Part shown: piece by piece, positions 1 to 13,600 of the stretch
Layout of the letters: each line of letters begins with the position of its first letter
Position numbering within the stretch: the stretch's first letter is position 1
From: Bradysia coprophila
Taxonomy: Eukaryota > Arthropoda > Insecta > Diptera > Sciaridae
DNA length: 64,000 nt
Reading direction: 5' to 3'
Assembly (NCBI RefSeq): GCF_014529535.1
Contig: NW_023503372.1
Span: 4,816,988-4,880,987, forward strand
Program-made: the position numbers and the translations under genes
The notes under the pieces: generated by a model
Seen by the model: the letters and a program-made list of their open reading frames with translations, nothing else
Told to the model about the DNA's origin: nothing
Databases searched by the model: none

Positions 1-219
1 ACATGTCGAGTCAATACACTTTCATCCAATCCCTCTTTCTATCGTATCTGTCTTGTTGTTGCGTACTTTTCGTTGAGTTGCAGAACAGACGCTGGTCGGG
101 GTTATAATTCGATCTGTCATAATAGCCGGCTGAAAACAGTAAACAAACATTGTCGTCGTGCATTTTTGCTCATTTATTACCAAACAATCCGAAGACCTCT
201 GACCAAGCACAACATTGGA

Positions 220-1239
220 ATGGAATTTGCGTCCGATATTTTTGATTCGTGCAATCGTAGCGATAGTAGTCACTGTGAAAACAACGCAGGATCTGACGAG
301 GTAAAATGTTTTTCTACTATTTCGACGTTGTGTTTACTTGTATGTTTACTCACAAACACGGTTCGATGTTTACTCACAGCTAATGGACAGTGTGACATCA
401 TTTCGATTCATTGAGCCTGAAGTTATAATCAAAGAGTTCAGCATCGAGCAATTGAAAGCAATGAAAAGCCAACGTTTCGATAAAGACACCCTGTGCCTGA
501 TATGTCCGGTGTGTGACAAAAGTTTTCAACGGAACAGTCATCTCAAACGACACATACTTATCCACACCAAAGAGAAGGTTTGTTAAAATGAACCTAAGAG
601 GAGCCGACTTGTATTAATGAATAGTGGTGTCCGTGCCTCGCTTGTCCTTAGAAGTCGGCCCACCTCATAGAGATGAGTTCCTCTGGAATCGGGGAATCTG
701 GCACGCGGTGCAGAAAGAATGCACTTTTAAACTACGTAAAAGGTGAACTCGCACACGCAAGTTTATTGCTGCAAATGCTTTTTAGCCATGTCATGGACTC
801 AATGACTCCTTTTACAAAATTTTGGTATCGAAAATTTGTGTGCGAGTTCACCATTTACGTAGTTGAAAAATGCGTTGTTTCAGCACCGTGTGCCAAATTA
901 CCCCCACGCCGTTCCTCTAAAGCCCATATTTTGTTAAAATATTTTTTTGACAAACATTTTCAGCCCTTCAAATGCGATGTGTGTGACCGAGAATTCAATC
1001 AATCATCCACCATGAAAAGTCATAAGAAAAGTGTCCACTCGAATTACAGACCGTTTTTGTGCACAGAGCCCAATTGTACGAAATCGTTTAGCATCATGTC
1101 CAATTTGAAAATACATCAGAAATCGCATCAATTCGTCAAAGAGCTGACTTGCCAGCACTGTACACGATCGTTTAAACATCAGAGTTCGTTGCAAGCACAC
1201 GCGAAGATGCATGTTTTCGAACTTATTGGTAAGAATTGA
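220..1239 (+). CDS. C2H2 zinc-finger protein, three exons
   Basis: Exons 220-300, 380-577 and 964-1239 join in phase to a 184-residue protein. Four C2H2 fingers are visible: CPVC...H...H at the end of exon 2, then three in exon 3 starting at CDVC, CTEPNC and CQHC. Intron 2 falls exactly in the finger linker (HTKEK/PFKC), so the join rebuilds a standard linker, which supports the model. The N-terminal 60 residues carry no domain I recognise. Such arrays bind DNA in the nucleus; the target is unknown. The end is uncertain: a strong donor (GTAAGA) lies at 1228-1233 and an acceptor before 1389, which would replace the last residues with a short exon ending at 1417. Intron 2 contains a complete MITE (685-910). 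Confidence 0.8.
685..910. mobile_element. hAT-type MITE, family 1, copy 1
   Basis: A 226-bp element with long inverted ends (core TGGCACGCGGTGC against GCACCGTGTGCCA, pairing continues through the ACTACGTAAA region). It is flanked by a perfect 8-bp direct repeat GTTCCTCT at 677-684 and 911-918, the target-site length of hAT transposons. It lies in intron 2 of the zinc-finger gene, about 50 bp before the acceptor. A related copy is at 14316-14539. There is no coding capacity. Confidence 0.85.
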
Positions 1240-1447
1240 AATTTGTTTGCTTTAGCATCGATTTGTTACGGTTGTCGTAGTTTTTGATGCTAAGCTGTAA
1301 ACTAGCTACATTTCAATTTAGAGAAAATTTTGAAATTTTAAGTATTACGACGAGGCTTAATTAACAATTTGGCAACAACAATTTACAGATTCATTCTCAT
1401 TTACACTTAAATGCTAAAATATAAGAAATTGATAAAAATGTAGTTCC

Positions 1448-1590
1448 CAGTGCCGGACTGGCCGTTATGGGCGTTCGGGCGATTCCCGAAGGGCCTTTTG
1501 ATTTTTGTATGGATAAATGACGACGAAGGGCTTTTTGAGAAATTTCTCCATACAATGCCCGAAGGGCTTTTTTGAGCCAGTCCGGCACTG
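1448..1590. mobile_element. hAT-type MITE, family 2
   Basis: A 143-bp element starting CAGTGCCGGACTGGC and ending in its exact complement GCCAGTCCGGCACTG. A perfect 8-bp target duplication GTAGTTCC flanks it (1440-1447 and 1591-1598). The CCCGAAGGGC motif occurs near both ends inside. Terminal CAG/CTG and an 8-bp duplication point to hAT. It is non-coding; apparent frames on both strands follow from its palindromic structure. Confidence 0.9.
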
Positions 1591-2214
1591 GTAGTTCCAT
1601 TGCCAATCTTTTCACTAAAAGTGAGGTAGCCAAAAATGTCATTATTTCGAAGCATTACACGAACGTTCAAGCTTATGACTTTATCGATCCCATTCATAAA
1701 ATCAACTCCATTCTTATGGTTTTCATAAAAAGATCACTGAGCGAATTATTTCGATTTTCTCGAAACAATCCGCTGAATTTGTTCTTGGTGTAGCTCAATG
1801 ACAGAAATTTTTGAGCCGGCGAAATTGGTCGAAAGATTTTTTTTGTCATTTTCAAGTTCAAGAAATATCCATTCGGTTGGTTAATTCAACTTTTTTTCTC
1901 TAAAAAAGCCCGAATTTGAAAAAAAAACTATCGAAAAATGAAACAAAAGAATTCTTTTGGTCAGGGCAGTTCTGAGGTATCTATCGACAGTATGGCAATG
2001 AAAAAATTGTCAAGCGACCATATTAATTAGTCTATTCGTTGTAAATGTATAACCTGTTACGGACAGCTATAAACTGTATCGATAAACGCCTTCCCGACAA
2101 GCTATGCTGTCTTTTCGGATAAACCTGACCAAAGAGAGCCTGTGTAAATTTCTTCTCAAATTGAGAGAAGATAATTTTTTAGTCACTTTTATGCAAAACC
2201 AAAAGGAATGTTCA

Positions 2215-2300
2215 ACAAAAATTAAGTAAAGATTTGAAGTCAATCTCTTAAAAATTCTTAGATCGAATTGATCAAATGAAGTAATAGATCCGCCAGTAAA
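2215..2300 (-). repeat. TATA-core dispersed repeat, partial copy
   Basis: Read on the minus strand, this contains TCTATTACTTCATTTGATCA and then GACTTCAAATCTTTACTT, matching the first half of the better copies at 19640-19805 and 47145-47282. The TATA portion is not evident here. Confidence 0.5.
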
Positions 2301-2711
2301 ACTGCTTGCCGTTTTTGAAAGGTTTTAGCTTTAAGGGTTCTCTAAATTATTATTCTATTCAGTGATGCTGGACGAACTTTTTTGCCAATTAAATTTTAAG
2401 GTTGTGTTCTCATCAGAAGTGCATCGTTGTTGAGATATGAGTGGATGGGCATGGACATTGAATTTAATAGTTATTTGTTCACCGAGGGGAATAAAAGTTT
2501 GAAATTTCCTTAATTTTTTCCCAGGTCAATACAACGTTCTTCACAACAAAGACTCCCTTGAAGTTTCAGCTAAGTTGAGAAAATCATAATTTTCTCGCCT
2601 GCGTTGTGAAAAAAAAAACTTTACTATGCTGGTGCATGTAATAAGGCTATTACATGTATAGGCAATAACCTTTACATCACTCGCATAGTAAAACGTCGTA
2701 CTACACACGGA

Positions 2712-2808
2712 AAATAAAGTGATATCTCGTATCACGATGAGTAAAAGTACCTCGGGCTGCCGCCCTCGGATACTTTTTCTCATCTGGATACGAGATATCA
2801 CTTTACTT
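2712..2808. repeat. Fold-back repeat with GC-rich centre, family 3
   Basis: The two arms share GTGATATCTCGTATC and GATACGAGATATCAC, with ATGAGTAAAAGTA running into a CTCGGGC...GCCCTCGG centre. The same hairpin, arms and centre included, recurs at 19457-19572, so it is a mobile or formerly mobile unit rather than a chance palindrome. Confidence 0.7.
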
Positions 2809-3099
2809 CCCTTGCATAGTAATGTACTATTTCATGCTAGCGATGCAAAAATCCTTAATCGTAGTGACTATTCGCAGGCGCCTGCCAATATCATCTCATA
2901 CAAAATGCTATTGGCAGGCAAACTTGCCAATAGTATTTTTCCTTTTACAAAGACTATTTGCAGGTGAAATGGCCTGCCAGTAGCATCTACGAATCGTTAT
3001 TTTGCCCACTATGAACCGCTTTGAAAATGACATTTTAGTGTTATTGTGAGAGGCGACGTTTTAGGTGAGAAAATAATCATTTAAAATGACGGGTTCAGC

Positions 3100-3335
3100 T
3101 GTATTGGGCGAGCAAATCATCATTTTCTCACCTTGAATGGCCGAATACCAAGGCACACTATTTATTTTATTTTGAAGAAAGTGGAAAAAATGCGGATTTT
3201 CGCAAAACGCAAGCATGAAAAATGTCGTGCTCACCTCGGTAGAAATAGCAAATTCCAATTTGAGCGAATTGCTCTTGGCTCTTGGTGAAATTTCCTATTC
3301 TCTCCCCTTGGTTAACAAATAACTATTTCATCCTC
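3100..3335 (+). repeat. Dispersed repeat shared with 31425-31630
   Basis: Both copies share the order: a TTTTCTC/ATTTTCT stretch, ATGGC followed by an AATACNAA run, CATTTTATTTT or similar, GTGGAnAAAATGCG, GCAAGCAT, TCACCT, then TTGGTGAAATTT and a terminal GGTTAACAAATnACTATTT. The terminal motif recurs inverted near 3710-3770 and again at 2467. Family unknown; no coding capacity seen. Confidence 0.6.
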
Positions 3336-4679
3336 TTATTAAAAAAAAACACCAAAAATGAAACCAGAAATCGATGAAAGTAGACACGCAATGTTGTAAT
3401 GCAATCGAAATGTAAACTACAGCGAACAGAAGTTTCAACCTCTGCTTACAATATTTTTGCTATCAATGGATTATTAAGACGTGCAAATTATCAAAAATAT
3501 TTTTTATAATAAAAGAACCTGTTGATGAAATGAAATTATTTTATTATCTAGACACTTTGTAGAAAGAAAATTCGATTTTTTTAAAAACTTTTTTTTGTAA
3601 GATAAATATACTTAATCTGTTAACATTCTCGAATAAAAGATGAAAGTAATGGAAAATATAAAGTTTTTTTTCTATGAAAGAGCCGGAACAGGTGGACCAC
3701 ACCTTACCTGAAATAGTTATTTACTTACCAAGGGTTTAAAATAGTTATTTTCGCTCAAGTAGGAATTTTCTGTTTCTCCTAGTGAAGAAAACACAACGTT
3801 TCTCCCCTGTCAAAGCAATAGATGATAAAACAAACATTTCGTTTCCGAACTGTCATCAGAAAACGTTATTTTCTCATTAAAAATTACTCCACCAGAAAAT
3901 AAGTCATTCCTTTATTTAAAGAGGGGAGAAAATAGGAAATGGGAAAAGTCGTCCGAAGCTGCGGTGAGATAAAGATAGTTTCTCACTTGCGTTTCCCGAA
4001 GACGTAAATTACCAGATTATAATATCAACAAATGTGCAAAGTCAGTAGATATTCTAAAGAAGCAAATAATTCGAAACTTCTATGTTACCACTACTTTCTT
4101 GTATACCATCTGAATGGTGTACCTTACGAATAATTTTCTTTTCGGTCTCTCTCTCTCTCTCTTCTTAAATATTAAAAAATGTGAAATTATAAAAGCGAAG
4201 TACCAAAATACCAAGAAATACCACAGAAAAGAACGTGAATTATTATTCCCCATTTCAAGCAGCGAATTCTTACTCGTAAATTACAATTTATCCCCTCCAA
4301 TTGAATGATAACAAATTCCTCAATCTACGCGCGCGTACAACTGGTCGAATAAATAACACCGCTACAGCAGCGATATTCAGTGTTACAAAGTCACTTCACC
4401 GATAGACATCGGATTTTTCTGTGCAAACATCTGTTTCTGTTTTACATATCAAGTAAAAATTTGTGTGTACACATCTCAAGTACAACATTCAGCAAAAGAC
4501 ATCCGAATTTCTGCACATGTGATTTGGGTGTTATTATTCATTTGTGTGCCGAAATTTGTGATAAAAATTGCGATTCTATAACAAAGTTCCTGTGGGTGGT
4601 TCACCTTCTCAGATCGTGTCTAATCGAATCAAAGTCTCGATTATAACTTTGTGAAAATCTTTTACGGTCCGTCGAGTTG

Positions 4680-7600
4680 ATGTTAAAGAGATTCGGTAGT
4701 TATTTGGTTAATACAACACGAAATATGGTTGGACTTGTAAGTGTTTTCTCAAGTAAATCATCATTGTTGCTCAATTATACGCGCATTGTTTCGCTTCGCT
4801 ATATACCTTTCAATAATGTTACATAAAAAGTTTCAATGAATTGCCACATTCATTCATTCTTTCGTCATATCGCGATTTCTTACAAACAAATTATAAACAA
4901 CAAAAAAATTGAATAACAAACACACCTCTGTGTTGCTGATTCGCTTTTCTTATTTTTCTTATTATATTCACATCCCAGGCAAACAACTCGGTTAATCATT
5001 CCGTGGTGCACAACAATGCTACACCCTTTGAAACTGCTACATTTGGCATGGGTTGTTTCTGGGGTGCAGATTGTTTATTCGGCGCGACAACAGGTGTTTT
5101 GAGAACGAATGTTGGATATTCAGGTGGCACCAAAGAGAATCCAACGTACCGTGATCTGTAAGTAAATTTTGGTTGCATAATCACATCGTTTTGTGGTGTG
5201 TGAACATTTTTGTGTTTACGTGTGACAATGTGACACGGTGTGCTCGTGTGATCATGAAAACGGAGAGAGCTTTATTTTTAATTCGTTATATTATACGAAT
5301 AGTTGTTTGTTTATTAACTGAGACCGATTAATATGCATTGATCGCATAAATTCATTCACAAAATTGTGTTTAGTCATTTATTAATGTAATGTGGGAATTA
5401 TCGTTTGAATTATCTGACCTTGACTGAGTTTTCATCGCAATTTATTCGGTTTGCTAATTAGTCGTAGACGATGGACATATGAAAATAAATTTCCTTTGAT
5501 TTTATTCATTTGAACTCGAATGAATTTGTTGATTCGATTGCATTTTAATAAAATCCGATTTTACTTTTCATACGGAGACTGTCTCCGGGAGACAACAAGC
5601 ATATCAATCTTATGGAATCTGTTACTTAATTTGAGCTAAGTATATTTGAAAGACTGAAACAAAATCTGTTACTTCATCCGTTTTAACATACATTTTGCTG
5701 TATAAAAGACGACGTAAAGTTCATCGTCGCTATTGATAACATATGCAATAAAAGTCATATAGCAGTAAATTGCATTCCAAAAATAGAGTTATTAGTTATT
5801 TGCGTATCTGTTGTAGACGGCAGTCGGTAGATTTTAAGAAATTTTAGTGAGACAAACGAATGTGCCTAAAATCAACCCTTCACACCAAGCACATCCACAA
5901 CAGATACAACTTTTCATCTAAAGTGATCCACCAAAGTAACACCCGAGGTACTAGATTTCAAAGAGATGGATTCTTTTGAAAAACAGCCTACCGAAATCGG
6001 ACGCATTTTCTTTTGGAATTTTTTATATGTACGTAGACAGGAGTTTGACCCTAGAAGCCAAAACCACTTTTAAAAAAATTCTTCGAAGCTTGTGAGGGTA
6101 AGGGAAGGTGATCAAAAACTGAAAACTTGCGCTTTTCTTACAAAAATTTCTCCAGTTACGCGAGCCGTACAGGGTCGTGTGGGGTGTCATTAGAAAGGTG
6201 TACTATTGTCTTTGGTTGAAAACTTTAACTGCACATATTTCAGTGTGGATGAATCTTAAACCCAATAAGTCCCTATTCGGCTCAGTAGTACATGTAATTA
6301 CATGTGGGTATGAAAAATCTATTACTTTATTAGTTCTACCATGAACAAAGCTTCATAATACCACATAAGCTAAATCCATCATCACTTAGTTTTGTCGTCG
6401 CTTTTGACAACAGATGACAATACGCCTTTCGTGAAAGTTTTAATCTTTTGAATGGTCACATACTTCATGTTTCTAGTGGAAGAACCGTTGACGAACCTGA
6501 TGAGAAATCTGACAATGAATCAACAGAACGGTTAAAACGCTGCCTATCTGCTAAAAGGTCGGGATCAAAAGTTGAAAGAGTGACTACAGATGTAAATTGA
6601 ATTGACAGAGTTTTCTAGTCCGTTTGAATCTGCGTAAAAGTTTTAAATTGAGAAGTCAAAAGACAAGAGAAGAAAAGTCTAACAATTGTTATTTCAAAAA
6701 CTACATTTTCATATACGGAACAAATTTATTGCAGTGCATGACATGAAACCCAGACTTAATGATTTTAATCAATCATTTCAAACAGATAAATTGAAAAAAG
6801 GTGCAGACCAAAAATTGTTGTTATCTCATTATAATAAACTTGACTATATTAATAACCTCTTATCGTATAGCCTTGTTGGCTCTCAAATCTCAAGTGCAAG
6901 TGTGATAACAAAAATGAAATAATTGAAAGAACCCAAAGAAAAATAAGTTTTCAGATTTCTCTTAATTGATTTTACCATCAAAATATTTACATTAATGGGA
7001 AACGATTTCCCGCTGCTTGGTTTTCCATTAAATTTTCTATTTTGTAAACAAAACACGAGAAAATGCGTTCCAATAAACCACAACCGCCATTAGTGTAGCA
7101 AAATGTTTTATCTCTTTATTTCCAGCGGTGATCACACAGAAGTTATTTCTATTGATTATGATCCGACGAAAATTTCCTACTTACAACTCTTGGATCTGTT
7201 CTGGAATAATCACGAATACGGTTTGACGAAGAGACAGAAAAGACAAGTAAGTTCTTCGTTGAGAGGTGGAATGAGTTTTCCAAATTTTGATTATATTTTT
7301 CTTCGATATTTTCTTCGTACAGTACATGTCGTTAATTCTTACACATTCGGCTGAACAACGAGATATTGCCAGTAAGAGCCGTGACGATGAACAGGTGAAG
7401 CGAGCGCCTGAAGTGATAATTACAGAAATTGCTGACGCTCAAAAATATTATCCAGCTGAAGAGTAAGTAGAATTTTACTTAGACTTCCCTTAAAATCATT
7501 TTGAACAATACGCGCAGAGTAATTCTGAGGAATGATTTCAATATTTGACAATGAAACAATTTTATTAGCATAGGCAATGAAATATGAAATGGTATCTTTG

Positions 7601-10600
7601 TTCGACTTCGTCTCAAACCATTTATGCCACCTCAAACAGAGATACCACTTTATAGTTCTAGCTATAGAAAATACTATAACAAGCCTAATGGATTCCTTCC
7701 CATACCGATCATTCGAAAATCTAAAAATTGAATTCGCCATATTGTCCTTGCTCATCTGATGAGTCTGGTAAGTAAATAAGATTTTAACCTATCCTTGCTA
7801 CGTTGCTCATGAGTTCTGAAGTAATTGAGAATGTGATATAAATTGTGGATACACTCCTGAAACTGTGCGCAGTGCCAGGGGTGCCGGAGGACTCACTGCT
7901 TTTTATTAGCTCTTAATATTGAACAAAAATCATTTCTGTGGCATTAATGATAATACATCCAATATTTCAAAAAAATAATCGGAACAGGATGGTGAAGATG
8001 AAGCTCTTCTTTCAAAAACAGCCAAAGTTGGTACTATTCAAATCTGTTACTTCTAATGTTTAAAGTATCGTTCATTTGTGTCATCGTTGTCGATAAACAG
8101 ATGAAAATCTGTTTCAAAAATCTTATTTAATTTTTTTTATGATTTACGATTCCAATCTGCATCAAATGAATTTATTTTTGGATTTTTTTGTGCAAGAAGT
8201 AAAAGAAAAACTGAAATTCTTAGAAATATATTGAAGTCAAAACATTTTATTGATAACGTGTCCGTTAGACGAATTTTATAAAAATAGAAATTTTAATGTT
8301 TCGCTTCCGATGGCAGTTAGCGTTTTATATACAGACACCTTAAGTCCAAAAACATGTTGATGTGCGAACATAAATACAAAAACACCAAATCACTTTGCTG
8401 TGGCATTCAAATTTATACCGTCACATCAGCAGCGGTTATTTCACAATTGATGAACTATTTACATGGAGTTGGTGAGCCATTTCGAATTCGCTTCATTGAG
8501 CTTTTAATAGAAATTTAAATTTAATTGGAACGTTTTTGCACAGAGTATCAACGATATAGACTCAAATTGACCAATTTATATTGATAATAAACTATTTCTA
8601 CGCGTCGCATGCCATCCGCAGCACATTGGAGAAAAACCGATCCACAGAAATCGAAGCGATTTTGATATGAATTCAGTACTTTGTTAGACTATTTATCAAT
8701 CATCTTGGCGGAGTGATTGTCGATTCAGGCTCAGGAAGAGCAGATGGTCATAGTCGGCACATTTTTGATACAAATTAGATTTCATTCTTAATCTTATCCT
8801 GACAGTAGACATGATAGTTGGCAGACGACGGTATGGTACGGTTATTCTAAAGTGACTTCAATCTACTCTACCAACTCCTTATGTTTTGCTTGGAAGGAAA
8901 CCCTTAAGTTCCTGTACATTTGAGTTAGTTCACCGAATACCCCTGCCCTAGTAATAATGAATTCTCTTTTGAGTTTGAATCTATGAGCAAGACGACTTGC
9001 TTCGAAATTTTAAGACCTTCATTTTCCCCCCGGTGAACAGAACTTCCAACTACGTAAAAGCATAGGGCTTCTTGAATGATGATAACTGGAGAACTTTATT
9101 CAATGGATGCACAGTATCGTAATTTTAAAGTTATTTTAAAAACCATGCCACTCATAGCAGTAAACAAATTTCACTTCTGTTAATCTGAAAAATAATCAAA
9201 CTTGACACCAACTGTATTGCACGAACAGTTCTTTGTATTTCATTCACACACTCTCCTATACCAGTTATCCAATTCCGGTCACGTAATCCTTTACTTCACC
9301 ATACAAAAACTAAACTCGCTAAATTAGAAACAACCTTGACTTCCACGTTACAGTGTTATATAAATCAACTGTGGTTAAAATTCAATGGTAGGTATCGGTA
9401 AATTTGTACTTACGAACATGGAATTGTGTTTGAAGTTCAAAATTTACACATTAAACTGGACATTGATTCGCGTCAGGCCTTGAACCAGACTTTAATGTAT
9501 ATAAACCATCACCTGTATAATGTAAACGGCATATCGAATATGTAATTTTGGTGGGTATAAATACCGACAACGATAGCACATTCCACACTTTATAGTGTTC
9601 ATGAATTAGAGCCGCAGCAAATATTTTTGGTCGTCGGAATAGTTTATTTTTTGTTGGAAGTACATAACTCAGTATATAATAGACATAGACAATGCAATTT
9701 GGTTTTCCTTTCCGAAATCGATTTTCTGTGTCAATACAGCAATTTGTCCATTGAATTCAGTGAGTTGGGTTTTTGGCAGGGACTACTTTTGGGAAAATAT
9801 TTTCTTGGGTTTTCTCATATTTTCCTTACAGTCGACGTCAGTAAAACTTAGGAAAGAATTTGCTTCAGATGTTTCTCAGCTGATCCACACATACAAACAA
9901 AAGTGCTTATATGGGTGAAATAGTTACAGTCGCAGACGTACCACTACTACCGTATAATGAGCAGTTTTGTTTGTATGAGTCGACCAGCTGAAAAACAGCT
10001 GAAGCAAATTCATGTCTAAATTTCACTGACGTCGAGTGTAATTTTCCCAAAAAAATATTTTCGTGAAAATTCAGGAAAATGTGTGAAAATTTAAGAAAAA
10101 ATAATTTCACAGAAACAGTCACTGATTTTTGTTGAAATGGTTAAAAAGATGACAACTCTGCAAATTACGTTTAACTTGAATTGATGGATATAGAAAGGCA
10201 CATATTAAGACTTGTTCCGTTCTTGATATGAGTGGCAGGTCTTTTGTTAAAAGTGTCTTCAAATGTACAATTAAATTGGAGTTTTACTTGTGCGGGAAGG
10301 TACGTCGATAAACTCATAAGCTACTGAACCCAATAATTAATACTTTTACAAACCACTAATCGTCCTGGAAAGTCATACCAAATTTATTCGATAACGTCGC
10401 CTCTCGACTAGACTCAACGACGAAATGTTTCATTTTTCATCGATTTTATTTACCTCTATAATTTGTTCGACCATCATTAATGCTAATTGCTCGTTCGATA
10501 TGTTTTTCTATTCGCTCTTAATCATACCTACAGTGCTCGTGCATATTAAGTTGATTTGTATAACTTATATTATGAAATGATATTTCGTATCAGTTCAGCT

Positions 10601-13600
10601 GTATATAAAGGTCATCCATATTATGGATAGGGTCAGGTTCAATGAAAAAATGATAAAGAAATTTTGGCATAATTTTAGTTCGGTGCTTGGCTATCTCTTC
10701 GTTAAAAAATGAATTGATTTTTCTTGAGGATGTACGCAATACGAAACTGAAGAAATGTTACGTCAATAGTATTAATTGGACGATAGACGCGCCGCTGATA
10801 AATAGATTACTGTACAAATACTAGCTCTCAATTACCGAAAGTGAGTCGTAGAATTTTGTTATATTTTTGTGAGAAGCTTCAATTAGATAATGGTTCAACC
10901 ATAAGGACACTTCAAATAAGCTTTGTTAAGAGACATTTCTGTAGACCGTACTGGTCAGATTGGATCCCTTTTATAGTTCATTATACGCAATGAAATCAGC
11001 AAAGGTTTTTGTAGTAGCCGCACTTGACTTGACTTATGAATTCAATAGAGTGTTATCGAAGAGATATTTCGGTTCAATTACGTTTAAACTGGTCTTGTCA
11101 AATGGTGGGCCGTATTTTCACTTTGTTTTTATTTTATGAAGCCTTACTCTAAGCTGTACTTAGAATTAAAAAAGAAATCCGTAACAGCAAAAAAAAAAAT
11201 CAAAAATTGATTTTTCCCTCGGCTGATTTATGATTATCGAGGTCGTAGCTTAAGGTTGCACACATTGCTGACTTATATCTCGGGGCATTTGGGAACAGAA
11301 CTGTATTTAATAAGTGAGGAGCCCAGCTATAAAATACCTTAAGAGCGTTGATAATCTACGTTTTCACTCGGTTACAGTAACTCTGTCAGTGTTCTCGACA
11401 AAGGCTTTTCGACCAAAAAATTTAACTTTATTTACTAGATAAAATTGACATAAAATGGCATAAAATGTCTTGTTCGAACAAGGTAATGTCATAGAGAGTC
11501 CAATGCGGAAAAGTTTTTTGATAACGAGTTAAACGAGCCGTCAGAACAGTCGGAGCGTTTGCTGCGACTGAGCCCCGTACAAACCCGTACATCTATTGCG
11601 TACGTGACCCTAGTTCGTCCGTCGCCCTACTCTTACCGTAAGCCTACTGCGCCCGTAAACGTCGGTAAAGTAAAATTCTTATGAAATGTGTACGTCTTAA
11701 AAATTGCGCATAGCGCAATTACGAAGCCCCGTACGACGTTCCTTTCAAATGTAAAAGCAAAATCCATCTAAATACGTTCAAATTTGGCCAACCTACAAGC
11801 AAAAACGGCTTGCCGCCCTGTACCTAGTTCACACCAAGGGGTCTAACTCACGAGTCGGTCATCCAATTTTCATAAACTTTTTTTTTGTCGATCGGTATTG
11901 TAAATACCTTTCATTTAACGTATCACTTACAAGTGTAGTGCTTAAATGTCTGGAGATATCGTCGAAAAACAGTTAGGCACTTATTGGGCCCCAGCTCCGG
12001 AAGGGTCGACCCAAAATCGCCCATCTTCGAACTTAGCCTCACTATTTTGACTATCTTTCAGGGAAAAAAAATTTTTTGAAATCGGATTTGATTTACTCAA
12101 GATATCGACGTGACAGACGGACGGACGGACGGACGGACGGACAAAATTTTTATTGCGGATTCGTTATCTATGAACATAGGCAAACAGTTTGCCCTTACCG
12201 TCTGCTTCGAATTCCATCAATTACACACGGCACCGTAATCCTATAAGCCCCTTCGTACTTCGTACGGGGCTAAAAACTTGCAGCAGCGCTGTTCACGAAG
12301 CCCAAAATTGCCAATGTTTTGTTAGAGTGAAAAAACCAAGTCATGAATTGCACCGTTTTAGAATTGATAAAGCCATTAGCACCATTTAGCACTGATTTTG
12401 TGCAACCTAATTTCTGGACCATTTCTCTTTTCTGAGGCTGCGCTGACCCAATAAGCGCGTGTAGTGTTTTGTCGGGCTTCGGAAAGCCTCGGAAATCAAA
12501 CAAAGTAAATTTTGGACCACCCTAGTACTATAATGGTAGAACTTTATTTGCAAACATTAAAGCTACACTCTACTGGTTTCTTCGTGTTCCCGGACCGGAA
12601 AATTTATTTTCCTGCGAGAGTCTTTCGTTACAGATCTAAATGACTTTGCTGTATCTCTCAATAAAGCATTTCTTTTGACTTTCATATGTGGTTGCCATTA
12701 TCGGAATAAATCTCTAAACGAAAATAAATTATTTTTCGAAATTAGATTACAATCAAAATGACCTGCATACAGGCAATGTACAACTTACAAGCCAGCTGCT
12801 AATCACGTCATCTGGTAGTTGCTGAAAGAATTCACTATTCGGCATCTTCATGAAGAATCCCTTGTAAAATTCTAGAACGTACATTACAAAGAAGTCCACT
12901 TCCATCATCAAATGATCAACCGAGTCCAGCCCATTCGCATCGAATTCAAAGTAATTCAATTTCTTCGTTTCCTTCAAATATTCCGTCAAAATCATGTGAC
13001 GGTACTCTTCATCGGGACATTCGCAAACTAAATGAAAAACTCCATCGTCTGTCATTTCAAACATTTTGCATAGGAAAAGTGCGGCCAGATCGATGCCACG
13101 GTAATCTGTAGCAGCCATTTCATAGTCGATCAACATGACACGCTCATTGAATGTGTCCGGTGTGTCTCGAACTAAAATATTGTTCTTGTTGGGATCCCCG
13201 TGACAAAGAACCTGTCGACCACCGACCTTTGTCTCAAAGCTACGAAGGAACGCATGTTCAGCTACATAGTCCTCATCGAAATACATTAATTCATCTTGAT
13301 CGATACCGACACGTTTCGCCAATTTCAGTGTAATGGTCTTGTTGTATTCGCCTTGATGGATCGCCGATATAGAGAGTAGATCGCGATTTTGTTTCGGTAC
13401 TGGCACTTCGAGAGCATGAAAACGGGCAAGTTTCCGCACCAATTCCAATGAAATATTCTTGTCGGTTAAATCAGCCTCGACAAGTTGATGTGATGGCACA
13501 AATTCTTCAATTCGTCCGCCATCGAAAACTCCTAACAGTTTTGGTCCGAGCCCTTTAACACCATTGACGAAGAACACAATGCCTTCACTTGCTTCGCATT

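Larger units (their letters stand above)
1418..4679. other. Gene-free stretch with repeats
   Basis: No gene supported. It holds the hAT MITE at 1448-1590, a copy of the TATA-core repeat (2215-2300), a fold-back repeat (2712-2808) preceded by a weaker inverted pair around ACTTTACTATGC/GCATAGTAAA (2615-2695), a region shared with 31425-31630 (3100-3335) whose end recurs inverted at about 3710-3770, and a (CT)n tract at 4144-4163. Open frames here are short or are palindromic translations of the fold-backs. Confidence 0.6.
7463..12635. other. MsrA intron 4, first part
   Basis: No coding gene on the plus strand. A weak TATA-core repeat copy is near 8035-8105. A fold-back lies at 9830-10035 and a candidate transposable element at 11571-12271. 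A local inverted pair (GGTATCT...AGATACC) is at about 7590-7650. The remainder is featureless AT-rich sequence. Confidence 0.5.

Noticed and set aside
2541-2967. Overlapping frames on both strands with similar proteins (MISRI...)
   Set aside because: They are the two strands of one fold-back repeat; the similarity is palindromic, not paralogous.
4144-4163. (CT)n tract upstream of MsrA as a promoter element
   Set aside because: A GAGA-type role is possible but 500 bases from the start codon and unsupported; treated as a simple repeat.
9627-10122. Facing open frames of 74 and 71 codons
   Set aside because: Mirror translations of the 9830-10035 fold-back arms; no protein features.
12753-12788. 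Unspliced C-terminus of the choline-kinase-like protein ([11 protein letters not shown])
   Set aside because: A GTAAGT donor and in-phase last exon give a family-like C-terminus instead.
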